A stretch of DNA of 64,000 nucleotides from Chitinophaga niabensis (GCA_017849435.1 JAFIGY010000002.1:310001-374000); one strand, 5' to 3'. Counted from the first letter of the stretch, positions 43,680 through 52,747 are shown. Notes: a model not told the origin generated them from the sequence alone. Program-made: numbers and translations.

Positions 43680-44564
43680 ATGTTTTATAGACGTAAAATC
43701 ATTCTTGCTTTGTTAGAGCTTTTTGAAGGCGAACTTGAGAAAATCCGCCTGCAAAAGCTTTTATTCTTGTTTTGTCAGAAACAGGAAAAGGCTGATTATG
43801 ATTTTATCCCTTACAAGTATGGTTGCTATTCGTACTCTGCAAATGCCGATATGGCTGCAATGGTAACAAAGGGCTTATTAGCAGAAACTGCCAAGAGTTT
43901 TCACAAAATTGACGACGTTAATTATTTGAAGTTACTGAAAACACCTGATCTTTCTAAGCTCAGAAGTATAAAGGCCCTTTATGGTGAGATGGACAGCTCT
44001 GCGCTGATGAAGCACACATATAGGAATTTCCCATATTGGGCTATCAATAGCGTTAAAGCTCCTTCTATCTTATCAAAAGAAGAGTTGGACAAAGTAGAAA
44101 AGCAAAAGACTTTATCTGATCAAACGACCTTATACACAATTGGTTATGAGGGAGGAAGTTTAGAAAATTATTTAAATCGACTACTGAGAAATGATGTCAA
44201 GGTTTTAGTTGATGTCCGCAATAATCCTTTAAGTATGAAATTTGGCTTTAGTAAGAGTCTGCTTAAACGCTATTGTGAAAGCCTTGGTATTCTCTATATG
44301 CATTTTCCTGAGGTCGGAATTGTGTCAGATAAAAGACAGGCATTGAACACTCAAGCGGACTACGATAGATTATTTGCGGATTATCTTGAGAATGATATTC
44401 CCAAAACAATTGATACTCAAATGACTATCTTAAACGTTTTGCGGAAGTATAAGCGAATTGCTTTAACTTGCTTCGAGGCAAACCATTGCCAATGTCACAG
44501 AAGCCATTTAGCAAATGCAATAAAAACGCTGCCGGGCTTCGAGTATGAAGTAAAACATATATAG
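43680..44564 (+). CDS. SocA/YwgA-like N-terminal domain fused to DUF488
   Basis: 294 residues from the ATG at 43680. Residues about 1-75 (KIRLQKLLFLFCQKQ, FIPYKYGCYSYSANADMAAM) resemble the antitoxin-like SocA/Panacea (DUF4065) or YwgA folds, with the typical LQKLL and PYKYG motifs. Residues about 155-290 are a DUF488 domain: LYTIGYEGGSLENYLNRLL, VLVDVRNNPLSMKFGFSKS, and the late ALTCFEA...CQCHRSHLA. The fused order is unusual. The codons are AT-rich compared with flanking genes. The partner gene starts 7 bp after its stop. DUF488 is of unknown function. I infer a two-gene module, possibly toxin-antitoxin or defence. Confidence 0.82.
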   Translation: MFYRRKIILALLELFEGELEKIRLQKLLFLFCQKQEKADYDFIPYKYGCYSYSANADMAAMVTKGLLAETAKSFHKIDDVNYLKLLKTPDLSKLRSIKALYGEMDSSALMKHTYRNFPYWAINSVKAPSILSKEELDKVEKQKTLSDQTTLYTIGYEGGSLENYLNRLLRNDVKVLVDVRNNPLSMKFGFSKSLLKRYCESLGILYMHFPEVGIVSDKRQALNTQADYDRLFADYLENDIPKTIDTQMTILNVLRKYKRIALTCFEANHCQCHRSHLANAIKTLPGFEYEVKHI

Positions 44565-44571
44565 AGTTTAT

Positions 44572-45429
44572 ATGCCCCGAAAAAAAGTCCTTATAACTGT
44601 CACTACGTATCCCCTTCCATCAAGAAGTCACGACGAATTGGTTTGTACAGCTGGCATGCTTGAAACCGGGGAAATGATTAGAATTTATCCCGTTCCTCTT
44701 AGTTTTTTAGGAGACCTTAAAGGAAGTGGACAAGTCAAAAGCGTTAAGTATACCTGGATAGAACTGGACCTTAGAAAAAGAGCTGACGATTTCAGGCCAG
44801 AAAGCCATTCCCCAGTAAATTATGATTTCCACGATCTGCAAATAATAGGCGAACGTCTAGATACTAAAAATAATTGGCAGGCTCGTAAAGATGTTTGTCT
44901 CCGTAATGTTTACATAAATATGGACACACTTATTGCGGATTCAAGAGCCCCTAAAAATATATCCCTCGCTGTATTCAAACCTGCAAGTATTGTTAAATTA
45001 CATTGGGAAGAAACCGATAGAGAGTGGAAAAACGAATGGAAGGAGTTACGCAAGCAAGGCGATTTATTCCTTCCTGATAAAGACCCTGAAATAGTAATTC
45101 CTAAACTTCCTTATAAATTCAGCTATGTTTTTACTGATGAAACCGGTAAAGAACGGAAATTAATGATTGAGGATTGGGAAATCGGAGCGTTGTATTGGAA
45201 TTGTTTGAAATCAACCAATGGAAATGAAGAAGATACGCTTCAAAAAGTAAAGACAAAATATGAGGACGAGTTTAAAGAAAAAGACCTTCATTTTTTTATG
45301 GGGACAACTAAGCAATGGCATATGCGTCGTGCTACAAACCCATTCGTGATTATTGGTGTTTTCTACCCCAAGAAAGAAATTCCTAAAAAGGAACCATCCA
45401 AGAATGATATACAAGCATCATTGTTTTAG
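44572..45429 (+). CDS. Unrecognised partner of the DUF488 fusion
   Basis: 285 residues, no family recognised. It opens with a beta-strand-like KKVLITVTTYPLPS and an SHDELVCTAGMLETGEMIRIYPVP segment. This reads like a nucleotide- or nucleic-acid-associated alpha/beta domain in which a genomic-context 'request' protein is read, but that is a guess. Charged, Lys/Glu-rich linkers follow (EETDREWKNEWKELRKQG), with a conserved-looking WHMRRATNPFVIIGVFYP near the end. AT-rich codon use matches the DUF488 gene. The 7-bp gap says the two are made together. Confidence 0.72.
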   Translation: MPRKKVLITVTTYPLPSRSHDELVCTAGMLETGEMIRIYPVPLSFLGDLKGSGQVKSVKYTWIELDLRKRADDFRPESHSPVNYDFHDLQIIGERLDTKNNWQARKDVCLRNVYINMDTLIADSRAPKNISLAVFKPASIVKLHWEETDREWKNEWKELRKQGDLFLPDKDPEIVIPKLPYKFSYVFTDETGKERKLMIEDWEIGALYWNCLKSTNGNEEDTLQKVKTKYEDEFKEKDLHFFMGTTKQWHMRRATNPFVIIGVFYPKKEIPKKEPSKNDIQASLF

Positions 45430-45592
45430 GATTTCAAATCGGAACTATTACATTCATATATATATTGACAATTAACCCCGGAAAATAAAAGATACGAGCA
45501 CTTACTTAGTGTAATTAACAAGCGAGTTAGTACTGAATTCTCATTGCTATCTGTAGCATGAAAGTTTATTATAAAATGGTAAATTCGTTTAT

Positions 45593-46636
45593 ATGAAAAT
45601 GGATGGTTTGTTACTCACTCCCGATTCCCTGGATTTAGTGAAAATGTTTAATGAAATACATAAGTACATGAACGATCCGGCATTTATGGAGCTCCGTTCT
45701 AAAAAGCAACTGGAAGAGCTTAAGCAGCTCAATGAACATTCAACAAATGCATTATTTGATTGTTTTCAGGTAGATCTGAATGAGATTTTAGAAGATCGAA
45801 CGATAGGTGCAGATGATACAGTAACAACAAACAAAAAAATATTTCAAACATTCTGTTCATATAGCAATACTTGCAGGGGGATATCCAACAACCTATTGGA
45901 GTTGTGTGACAAGGAAGGTACAGGAAGAGATCTCATAATTGTTTGCAATGTAGGTCATATTATACGATTGATGGATCAACTGGAAGTCATGCTGATGTAT
46001 GGATATCCAGATGGAGCTTTCCGTGCATGGCGATCACTGTATGAAAATATTGTAGTAACTACGATCCTCCTTCACAGCCACGACAAAGATGTTTTTATGC
46101 GCTACAATGAACACAACCGCAAAAAAGAAAAAAGGCGGATCGACTTATATGAAGAATTGCGTACTAACCCCGGAGTTCTGGAGCATAACTTACCTTCAAT
46201 AAATCAAGAGGTAATAAATGAAAAATTCGAAAGAATCAGACAAAAGAATGGAAAGGACTTTTTTAGCGGTGAATACTCGTGGGCTTCGTCAATAATCGGA
46301 AAAAACAGAGTTACATTTAGAGAGCTGGAAGATTTTGCCGGATTTTCACTTCTACGCCTATTTTATGTAATAGCAAGCGATTATTCACATTCCAATTTTA
46401 ATAACATAGCAGATCATTTAGTACTTGAAGGTATTCATGTTGGCAACTTATCCTCGAAAGAAAAAAGTAATCGGATGCTTTTCTTGCCAATGGCGGCGGC
46501 AATACTTAGCCTTGACCCCCTCATCAAAAAGCTGATTACTGACTATTCCAATATATGTGAACAGGACTTCAATCTTACTGTCATTAAGGGGCTACAGACA
46601 GCTTTTTTTGAATGCCTCAAAGAAACTGTGTTATGA
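45593..46636 (+). CDS. DUF5677-like protein
   Basis: 347 residues, helical. The segment YGYPDGAFRAWRSLYENIVV with an arginine and Glu, and the DYSHSNFNN segment containing a histidine near residue 260, are what I associate with DUF5677. Function unknown, with relatives often in mobile or defence-rich regions. It is transcribed separately from the DUF488 pair (163 bp gap without a clear -7 box) and shares their AT-rich composition. Confidence 0.7.
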   Translation: MKMDGLLLTPDSLDLVKMFNEIHKYMNDPAFMELRSKKQLEELKQLNEHSTNALFDCFQVDLNEILEDRTIGADDTVTTNKKIFQTFCSYSNTCRGISNNLLELCDKEGTGRDLIIVCNVGHIIRLMDQLEVMLMYGYPDGAFRAWRSLYENIVVTTILLHSHDKDVFMRYNEHNRKKEKRRIDLYEELRTNPGVLEHNLPSINQEVINEKFERIRQKNGKDFFSGEYSWASSIIGKNRVTFRELEDFAGFSLLRLFYVIASDYSHSNFNNIADHLVLEGIHVGNLSSKEKSNRMLFLPMAAAILSLDPLIKKLITDYSNICEQDFNLTVIKGLQTAFFECLKETVL

Positions 46637-46779
46637 AGAACGAAAAAGAAAACTAGATAAGCAGAAACAATTTTCACTTATAAAAATGACACCTGAACTT
46701 CCCATATCCAATCGTAAATAACTTGTTCAGGTCGAAAAACAAATGTTATAACAGGGTCACGACCTCTCGGTTGAACGTT

Positions 46780-47793
46780 CTATGCAAATTCACGCCGCAA
46801 ACTACTGGCGCATATTTCCATTTCTGTTTCCAGCGTCAGGGTTTTGAATTGCATTTCGTCTCCGGGATTTTCAATCTGTTCGATCAACAATTCCGCTGCT
46901 TTTTGACCGATCTCGAAAGTAGGTTGGCGGATGGATGTAAGGGCAGGAGCAAGGTAAGGGTTGAGGGGATTGTCTGAAAACCCGGCAAGAGCAACGTCTT
47001 CCGGGATACGTAATCCCTGTTCCTTCAATACTTTCTGGCAGCAGAGCGCAGCCCGTTCTACAGCAAAGAAAACAGCGTCGGGCTGATCAGGACCGGAGAA
47101 AAGGCCGCGGATAGCCGTTTCCATATCTTCCGTCTGTACAATCCACTTTTCCTGCAGTTGCATCCCGTGTTTATGCAGGGCATCTTCATACCCTTTCAAA
47201 CGGTTCTGCGTGACAGAGAGCCATGGTGCCATAGAAACGAATGCGATACGCCGGAACCCTTGCCCCAACAAGTGCTCCACTCCCCTGAACGCCCCCGCCC
47301 GATCGTTCACCACCACCTTGTGCGATGGGATCGCTTCATTCACCCGGTCGAACATCACAAGCGGCGCATTCATCTCCAGTAAATGATCATATTGGCGGGT
47401 TTGTGCCGACATCGAAATGATCAATCCTTCAATCCTCCGCGATGCCAGCAGCCGTACACTGGCCACCTCACGCTCATAAGTCTCATGACTTTGAAAGATC
47501 ATCACATGATACCCGCGTTGGTAGGCTATATCTTCAATTCCCGCAATGGTAGCGGAACAGAACGTATTGGCAATTTCCGGAACAATCACCCCGATGATCT
47601 TGCTGCGTTTCTCTTTCAGTGAAAGCGCAATCGGGTTGGGACTATATTGCAGCTCTTCCGCCACCTGCCGCACCAGCTCCCGCGTTTCGGCATTGATGTC
47701 CCCGCTGCCCCGCAACGCGCGGGACACGGTAGATGGCGAAAGCTTCAATTGCTGCGCGATATCCTTGATGGTGACGGAACTTCGTTTGTTCAT
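46780..47793 (-). CDS. LacI-family transcriptional regulator
   Basis: 337 residues. The helix-turn-helix and hinge are VTIKDIAQQLKLSPSTVSRALRG (8-30) and NPIALSLKEKRSKIIGVIVPEIAN. The sugar-binding domain is complete, including GVEHLLGQGFRRIAFV and LAGFSDNPLNPYLAPALTSIRQP. It reads divergently from the ThuA/oxidoreductase operon, and an inverted repeat of the LacI type lies between them. I therefore infer it represses that operon and itself; the effector is not known. Confidence 0.95.
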   Translation of the reverse strand: MNKRSSVTIKDIAQQLKLSPSTVSRALRGSGDINAETRELVRQVAEELQYSPNPIALSLKEKRSKIIGVIVPEIANTFCSATIAGIEDIAYQRGYHVMIFQSHETYEREVASVRLLASRRIEGLIISMSAQTRQYDHLLEMNAPLVMFDRVNEAIPSHKVVVNDRAGAFRGVEHLLGQGFRRIAFVSMAPWLSVTQNRLKGYEDALHKHGMQLQEKWIVQTEDMETAIRGLFSGPDQPDAVFFAVERAALCCQKVLKEQGLRIPEDVALAGFSDNPLNPYLAPALTSIRQPTFEIGQKAAELLIEQIENPGDEMQFKTLTLETEMEICASSLRREFA

Positions 47794-47886
47794 TTCTTGA
47801 AAGTTCTGTAAAAAGCGGGCGCTTTTTGCCTGACAGATTGATGTAATCTTAATTTTTTATCCATTTAAATGTAATATTTTTAACGC

Positions 47887-47906
47887 AAACGTTGTCGATA
47901 ACGTTT
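47887..47906. promoter_or_regulatory. LacI-type operator palindrome
   Basis: AAACGTT (47887-47893), 6-base spacer GTCGAT, AACGTTT (47900-47906): perfect 7-bp inverted arms around the kind of half-site many LacI proteins bind. It lies about 94 bp from the regulator start and 86 bp from the ThuA start. Confidence 0.7.
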
Positions 47907-47991
47907 TCATAAAAGGTGATTGAAACGGCCCGACAGCAGCTGTTGCATGTCTCTCGCGGGTTCGTTACTTTTAATGTTTGGAGCAATCGTT

Positions 47992-48846
47992 ATGAAAATA
48001 TCTACCTCTTGTATCCGCCTGTTGTTATGTTGCTGGCTTTTTGCCGGTATGGCATGCCGTTCCGCCGGAAAGATCGAAAGCACTGCAGTGAACTGGAAAA
48101 AGATCCGGGTACTGGTATACACTAAGAACGGCAAGGGTTTTGTGCATGACAACATTCCCAGCGCTGTGGCCGCTTTCCGTAAAATGGGGCAGGATCACGG
48201 TTTTGCGGTAGATGTTTCCGATACCCCCACTGTATTCACGGAAAAGAACTTACAACAATACACCGCACTTGTTTTCACGAGCACCAACAATGATGTTTTT
48301 GATACGGATGCGCAGAAAGTGGCATTCATGCGGTATATCCAGTCGGGCGGCGGGTTCATGGGCGTACACTCCGCGATCGGCACGGAGCGCAACTGGCCCT
48401 GGTTCAAGATGATGATCGGTGGCACATTCTCCTGGCATGAATCCTTCCAATCTTACACAATAAAGGTGATCGATCCGCAACATTCTTCTGTACAGGGTTT
48501 GCCAAAAGAATGGACGAAAAAGGATGAATGTTATTTTTCGAAAGAATTATATCCCGGCATCCGTGCAGTGATGGCGCACGACGTTTCCAGCCTCAAACAA
48601 CGGCGGGAAGCGCTCATTGAAAAAAACCGGGGGTCATATGGTGATCTTTACCCCGCCGTATGGTACCAGCATTTCGACGGTGGGCATATTTGGTTCACGG
48701 CGCTGGGGCATGATAAAGGGGATTACCAGGATCCGGTATTTGTGCAGCATCTCTATCAGGGTTTACGCTGGGTGGTGGAACAGAGCGGGAAACGGGATCT
48801 TTCGAAAGCCTATGCGACTACGCCCGCCACACCGGTGCATTATTAA
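47992..48846 (+). CDS. ThuA-domain lipoprotein
   Basis: 284 residues from the ATG at 47992 with lipobox GMAC (Cys20). A longer frame to 47920 lies upstream and gives no signal. The ThuA (trehalose-utilisation-like) fold is shown by IRVLVYTKNGKGFVHDNIPSA, YTALVFTSTNND, GGGFMGVHSA, the TFSWHES segment and PAVWYQHFDGGHIWFTALGH. ThuA-like proteins act with Gfo/Idh/MocA oxidoreductases on sugars; 3-keto-glycoside hydrolysis is one known role. First gene of the LacI-flanked operon. Confidence 0.92.
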   Translation: MKISTSCIRLLLCCWLFAGMACRSAGKIESTAVNWKKIRVLVYTKNGKGFVHDNIPSAVAAFRKMGQDHGFAVDVSDTPTVFTEKNLQQYTALVFTSTNNDVFDTDAQKVAFMRYIQSGGGFMGVHSAIGTERNWPWFKMMIGGTFSWHESFQSYTIKVIDPQHSSVQGLPKEWTKKDECYFSKELYPGIRAVMAHDVSSLKQRREALIEKNRGSYGDLYPAVWYQHFDGGHIWFTALGHDKGDYQDPVFVQHLYQGLRWVVEQSGKRDLSKAYATTPATPVHY

Positions 48847-48853
48847 TGGAGAA

Positions 48854-48920
48854 GACAAACAACTACAGATGAAACAACGTTACATCTGGCAACTGAAATG
48901 ACAAACAACTACAGATGAAA
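48854..48920 (+). repeat. 21-bp direct repeat around a duplicated start region
   Basis: A 21-bp sequence at 48854-48874 recurs exactly at 48900-48920, each copy ending in ATGAAA. The second copy is the start of the oxidoreductase gene. The first opens a 10-codon frame (MKQRYIWQLK, 48869-48901) whose stop overlaps the second copy. It looks like a duplication of a translation start. Confidence 0.75.
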
Positions 48921-50276
48921 TATTCGTATTTACTGGTGGCAGGTTTGCTCGCCACCGCTTGTAATCAGCCAACGGCAAAAGAAGACAAAGCAATGGTACA
49001 ACTGATCACATTGGATCCGGGGCATTTTCATGCTGCGCTTGTGCAGAAATCCACCACACCGGGGATTGATTCCGTGGTACACGTTTACGCGCCCGATGGC
49101 CCGGAACTGGAAGCACACCTCGCGCTGATCCAACAATACAATACGCGTGCGGACCAGCCCACGCATTGGAAGGAAGAAGTGTACAAGGGCAAGGACTTCC
49201 TCGAAAAAATGATCGCAGAGAAAAAAGGGAATGTGGTTGTGATCGCCGGTAACAACCAGAAGAAAACCGCTTATATACACGCATCTGTCGATGCCGGGTT
49301 GAATGTATTGGCAGACAAGCCCATGGCCATTTCTGAAGCCGACTTCAATCTCCTGAAAGAAACGTTCGAAGCCGCCCCCGGAAAGAAAGCCCTGCTATAT
49401 GATATCATGACGGAGCGCTCCGAGATCACCAATATCCTGCAGAAAGAATTCCTGCACCAGTCCGCTGTTTTCGGCGAACTGCTGAAAGGTTCCGCAGAAC
49501 AACCTGCCGTGGAAATAGAAAGCGTACACCATTTCTACAAATACGTTTCCGGCAAAACGCTGAAGCGCCCTACCTGGTTCTTTGACCCCGCCCAGCAGGG
49601 CGATGCACTGGCGGATGTAAACACACACCTCGTAGACCTTGTGCAATGGATCTGCTTTGATACCACGATCATCAATTATGAGAAAGATATACAACTGACC
49701 CGGGCTGAAAAATGGCCCACGCCATTAAGCTTTTCCCAGTTCTCCACAATCACCGGAGCAACGGCTTTCCCTGATTTCCTGAAAAGCTTCGTGACAGACA
49801 CTGTGCTCAAAGTTCCAGCCAATGGTACCGTGTACTATGCCGTCAATGGCGTGCACACCCGGTCCACCGCGCTGTGGAACTACCAGGCACCCGAGGGTGG
49901 AGGAGATACCCACTATGCCCTGATGCGCGGCACCAAAGCCAACCTGGTGATCCGTCAGGGTAAAGCGGAAAAATGGAAACCGGAACTGTATATCGAACCG
50001 CAAACAAAAGAAAGCGGTTATGAGGAGGCCCTTCAGGCAGCGGTAAAACAATTGCAGGCGAAATATCCGGGCCTTGGCGTGGAAAAGAACGGGGCCAACT
50101 GGAAGGTCCTTATTCCTGAAAATCTCAGAACCGGCCACGAGGCCCATTTCGCGGAAGTATTACAGCGATTCCTGCAATTCCTGAAAGCCGGCAAAGTGCC
50201 GGAATGGGAAGTGAAGAATATGCTGGCAAAATACTACGTGACTACAAAAGGGCTGGCCATGGCCAAACAACGATAG
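48915..50276 (+). CDS. Gfo/Idh/MocA-family oxidoreductase, lipoprotein
   Basis: 453 residues with lipobox ATAC (Cys16). The NAD-binding domain is modified (VQLITLDPGHFHAALVQ), typical of the putative oxidoreductase group with a C-terminal extension. DKPMAISEADFNLLKETF holds the conserved lysine-proline catalytic motif. WFFDPAQQGDALADVNTHLVDL is in the active-site region. It probably oxidises or rearranges a sugar in the periplasm. Second gene of the operon, with a peculiar duplicated start region. Confidence 0.88.
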   Translation: MKYSYLLVAGLLATACNQPTAKEDKAMVQLITLDPGHFHAALVQKSTTPGIDSVVHVYAPDGPELEAHLALIQQYNTRADQPTHWKEEVYKGKDFLEKMIAEKKGNVVVIAGNNQKKTAYIHASVDAGLNVLADKPMAISEADFNLLKETFEAAPGKKALLYDIMTERSEITNILQKEFLHQSAVFGELLKGSAEQPAVEIESVHHFYKYVSGKTLKRPTWFFDPAQQGDALADVNTHLVDLVQWICFDTTIINYEKDIQLTRAEKWPTPLSFSQFSTITGATAFPDFLKSFVTDTVLKVPANGTVYYAVNGVHTRSTALWNYQAPEGGGDTHYALMRGTKANLVIRQGKAEKWKPELYIEPQTKESGYEEALQAAVKQLQAKYPGLGVEKNGANWKVLIPENLRTGHEAHFAEVLQRFLQFLKAGKVPEWEVKNMLAKYYVTTKGLAMAKQR

Positions 50277-50281
50277 TGCAT

Positions 50282-51037
50282 ATGAGCATCTTCAATTTGT
50301 CGGAGAAACTGGCGTTGATAACAGGCGGAGGATCCGGGCTCGGGTTCGCGATCGCGCAGGCGTTTGTGGAGAACGGCGCGCGGGTTGTGATCGCGGGACG
50401 ACGGGAAGAGATGTTGAAAGCGGCTGTGGAGCGGTTGGGGGAGAAGGCAGGCTACAAGGTTTGCGACCTTTCGCAGCTAAGCGGGATCGCTGCTTTCGTG
50501 GCGGAAGTGGAAAACGGATCCGGGCCACTGGATATTCTCGTGAATAACGCCGGCATCCACCTCAAAAAAGATGCGCTGGAAGTGGAAGATGCAGAATTTG
50601 AATCTGTGGTGCGGGTAAATCAGCAGGCAGTATTTGCATTGACGCGGGAAACCGCCAAAAGGATGATCGGCCGCAAAAAAGGTTCCATCTTGATGATCAG
50701 CTCAATGGCCGCTCACTACGGCATCCCGAAAGTGATTGCTTACACGGCCGCCAAATCCGCTATTGAAGGCATGACGCGTGCGCTGGCTGTGGAGCTTTCC
50801 CCGCTGGGTGTGCGGGTGAACTGCATTGCGCCGGGTTTTATTGAAACGGATATGTCCGCAAAGGCATTAAATAACGATGTTGAAAGAAAGAACCGCGTAT
50901 TGGCAAGAACGCCGATGCAGCATCTGGGGAAACCGGAAGATGTGGGCCACGCCGCTGTATTCCTGGCTTCCGATGCCGCAAAATATATAACCGGCGCTAT
51001 TCTGCCGGTAGATGGAGGTAACGCAATCGGATTTTAA
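50282..51037 (+). CDS. SDR-family oxidoreductase
   Basis: 251 residues from the ATG at 50282, 6 bp after the previous stop. The cofactor motif is TGGGSGLGFAIA (TGxxxGxG near residue 15). NNAG appears in ILVNNAGIH, the catalytic tyrosine-lysine is YTAAK, and a serine precedes it in LMISSMAAHYG. AYTAAKSAIEGMTRALAVE and ILPVDGG complete the classical SDR pattern. No signal peptide, so cytoplasmic, unlike its neighbours. Substrate unknown, a sugar acid or alcohol by context. Confidence 0.93.
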   Translation: MSIFNLSEKLALITGGGSGLGFAIAQAFVENGARVVIAGRREEMLKAAVERLGEKAGYKVCDLSQLSGIAAFVAEVENGSGPLDILVNNAGIHLKKDALEVEDAEFESVVRVNQQAVFALTRETAKRMIGRKKGSILMISSMAAHYGIPKVIAYTAAKSAIEGMTRALAVELSPLGVRVNCIAPGFIETDMSAKALNNDVERKNRVLARTPMQHLGKPEDVGHAAVFLASDAAKYITGAILPVDGGNAIGF

Positions 51038-51049
51038 AACATATTCCAC

Positions 51050-52459
51050 ATGCATACAAAAAATGCCGGTAAGGAATCTTCCCGCAGAAAATTCCTCAAA
51101 AATTCTATCAAAGGCGCAGTGGGTACGCTGGCGCTTTCGCATCTTCCCACTATTGTTCCCGCGCATGTTGTGCGCGGACCGCTTGCTCCCAGTAACCGGA
51201 TCAATATCGGTGCTATCGGCAACGGCCGTATTTCCCGGGAACATGATATGCCGGGTGTCTGGAAATATGATCTGGCAAGGATCATGGCGGTATGTGACCT
51301 GGACAGGAACCGGGTACAATCCGCCCAGAAACTTGTGAATGATTATTACACGAAAAAAACCGGGCAGGCATCCAGCGCGGTGAAGATGTACGACGACTAC
51401 CGTGAGTTACTGAATAACAAAGATATCGATGCGGTGCTCATCAGCACACCGGATCACTGGCATGTGTTACCGGCCATTCACGCCGTGCGCGCAGGGAAAG
51501 ACGTGTACATGCAAAAGCCCGCGGCCTTGACCATTTCGGAAGGACGTTTGCTCAGCAATGAAGTACATAAAAGCGGACGTATCCTGCAGATCGGCAGTCA
51601 GCAGCGATCCATGCCACAATTCAAAAGAGCCTGCGAACTGGTGCGCAATGGGCGTATCGGAAAACTGCACACCATTTATGTGGGCCTTCCGATAGACGAT
51701 CCTTCACAAAGCACTGTGGAAAAAGAAATGCCGGTACCGGCAGGGTTTAATTATGAAATGTGGTTAGGGGAAACGCCCTACGTCCCCTATACCCTCAAAC
51801 GCGTACATCCCACCAACGATTTCTCCAGACCGGGATGGTTGCGCATCGAGCAGTTTGGTGCCGGCATGATCACCGGTTGGGGTGCGCATCATTTCGATAT
51901 TGTGAACTGGGGCATGGGAACGGAATATACAGGTCCCATCGAGATCACGGCCAGCGCGGAGTTTCCGCCTGCCGGCAGCTTATGGGATGTGCATGGTCCG
52001 TTCAAATCCGAAAACCTCTACGCCAACGGCGTGAAAGTGCTGGCAAGTAATAGCTATCCCAATGGTGTGAAGTTCGTAGGGTCCGAAGGCTGGATCTTCG
52101 TTTCCCGCGGCAGTTACAGCGCTACGGCCAACGATCCGGCTACAGCCGCGAAAAACAGCAAGGCCCTGGATGCCAGTGATCCGAAAATACTCACCTCCGT
52201 GATCGGGGAAAATGAAATAAAACTTTATGACAGCAAGGACCAGCACGGGAACTGGCTCGATTGTATCGTAAGCCGGCAGGCGCCAATAGCCCCCATCGAA
52301 GTAGGGCACCGTGCCTGTTCGGTATGCCTGCTGAATCATGCAGGCATGAAGCTCAAACGGAAACTATATTGGGATCCGGTAAAAGAACGATTTAAAAATG
52401 ATGATGAGGCCAACGCACTGCTTTCCCGCCCGCAGCGCTCTCCTTATATACTGGATTAA
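51050..52459 (+). CDS. Gfo/Idh/MocA-family oxidoreductase, Tat exported
   Basis: 469 residues. The leader has a twin-arginine motif (SSRRKFLKNS at 10-19) and a hydrophobic stretch ending in AHVV. INIGAIGNGRISREHD is the NAD-binding Rossmann motif, and DHWHVLPAIHAVRAGKDVYMQKP the catalytic region with a lysine-proline. The C-terminal half carries WGAHHFDIVNWGMGTEYTGP. It is thought to be folded and cofactor-loaded before export, consistent with Tat use. Fourth gene of the ThuA/oxidoreductase operon. Confidence 0.93.
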   Translation: MHTKNAGKESSRRKFLKNSIKGAVGTLALSHLPTIVPAHVVRGPLAPSNRINIGAIGNGRISREHDMPGVWKYDLARIMAVCDLDRNRVQSAQKLVNDYYTKKTGQASSAVKMYDDYRELLNNKDIDAVLISTPDHWHVLPAIHAVRAGKDVYMQKPAALTISEGRLLSNEVHKSGRILQIGSQQRSMPQFKRACELVRNGRIGKLHTIYVGLPIDDPSQSTVEKEMPVPAGFNYEMWLGETPYVPYTLKRVHPTNDFSRPGWLRIEQFGAGMITGWGAHHFDIVNWGMGTEYTGPIEITASAEFPPAGSLWDVHGPFKSENLYANGVKVLASNSYPNGVKFVGSEGWIFVSRGSYSATANDPATAAKNSKALDASDPKILTSVIGENEIKLYDSKDQHGNWLDCIVSRQAPIAPIEVGHRACSVCLLNHAGMKLKRKLYWDPVKERFKNDDEANALLSRPQRSPYILD

Positions 52460-52477
52460 AAAAAGTACGGCCGCTGA

Positions 52478-52747
52478 TCAAAACCCGGTGTCGGGCATTT
52501 GTAAAGGATCCGCTGTAAGCGCCTCCTGCTCCCTGCGATAACTGTGGGTCAACGCGAAGATCTCTGTGAATCCTGCGGGCTTCGACCACATGTCCTGCGT
52601 TTCTTTCATGATCGCGGAGATTTGTTTGAGGCCCTCATTCCAGGGCCGCTCCCATTTCTGCAAACACATCTTTGCCTTACGCAGATCGCTGTTCGATATC
52701 ATCATCTGCATTTGCAACATCTTCTTGCTACGTTGCCGGTTAACCAT
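52478..52747 (-). CDS. Short hypothetical protein
   Basis: 89 residues on the minus strand between two plus-strand genes. It is met-rich at the start (MVNRQRSKKMLQMQMM) and helical (NSDLRKAKMCLQKWERPWNEGLKQI). No family recognised and no promoter box found. It could be a small DNA-binding or regulatory protein, or a chance frame; the plus strand of the same region has competing but less credible frames. Confidence 0.45.
   Translation of the reverse strand: MVNRQRSKKMLQMQMMISNSDLRKAKMCLQKWERPWNEGLKQISAIMKETQDMWSKPAGFTEIFALTHSYRREQEALTADPLQMPDTGF

Noticed and set aside
46691-46742. 8-bp inverted repeat ACCTGAAC/GTTCAGGT at the island's right edge
   Set aside because: Arms are short and the 36-base loop is too long for a terminator.
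43318-46780. att duplication of the tRNA-Phe 3' end at the island's right border
   Set aside because: No copy of the T-arm or acceptor sequence was seen near 46.6-46.8 kb; an 8-bp match ACGACCTC (43403 and 46757 regions) is too short to mean anything.
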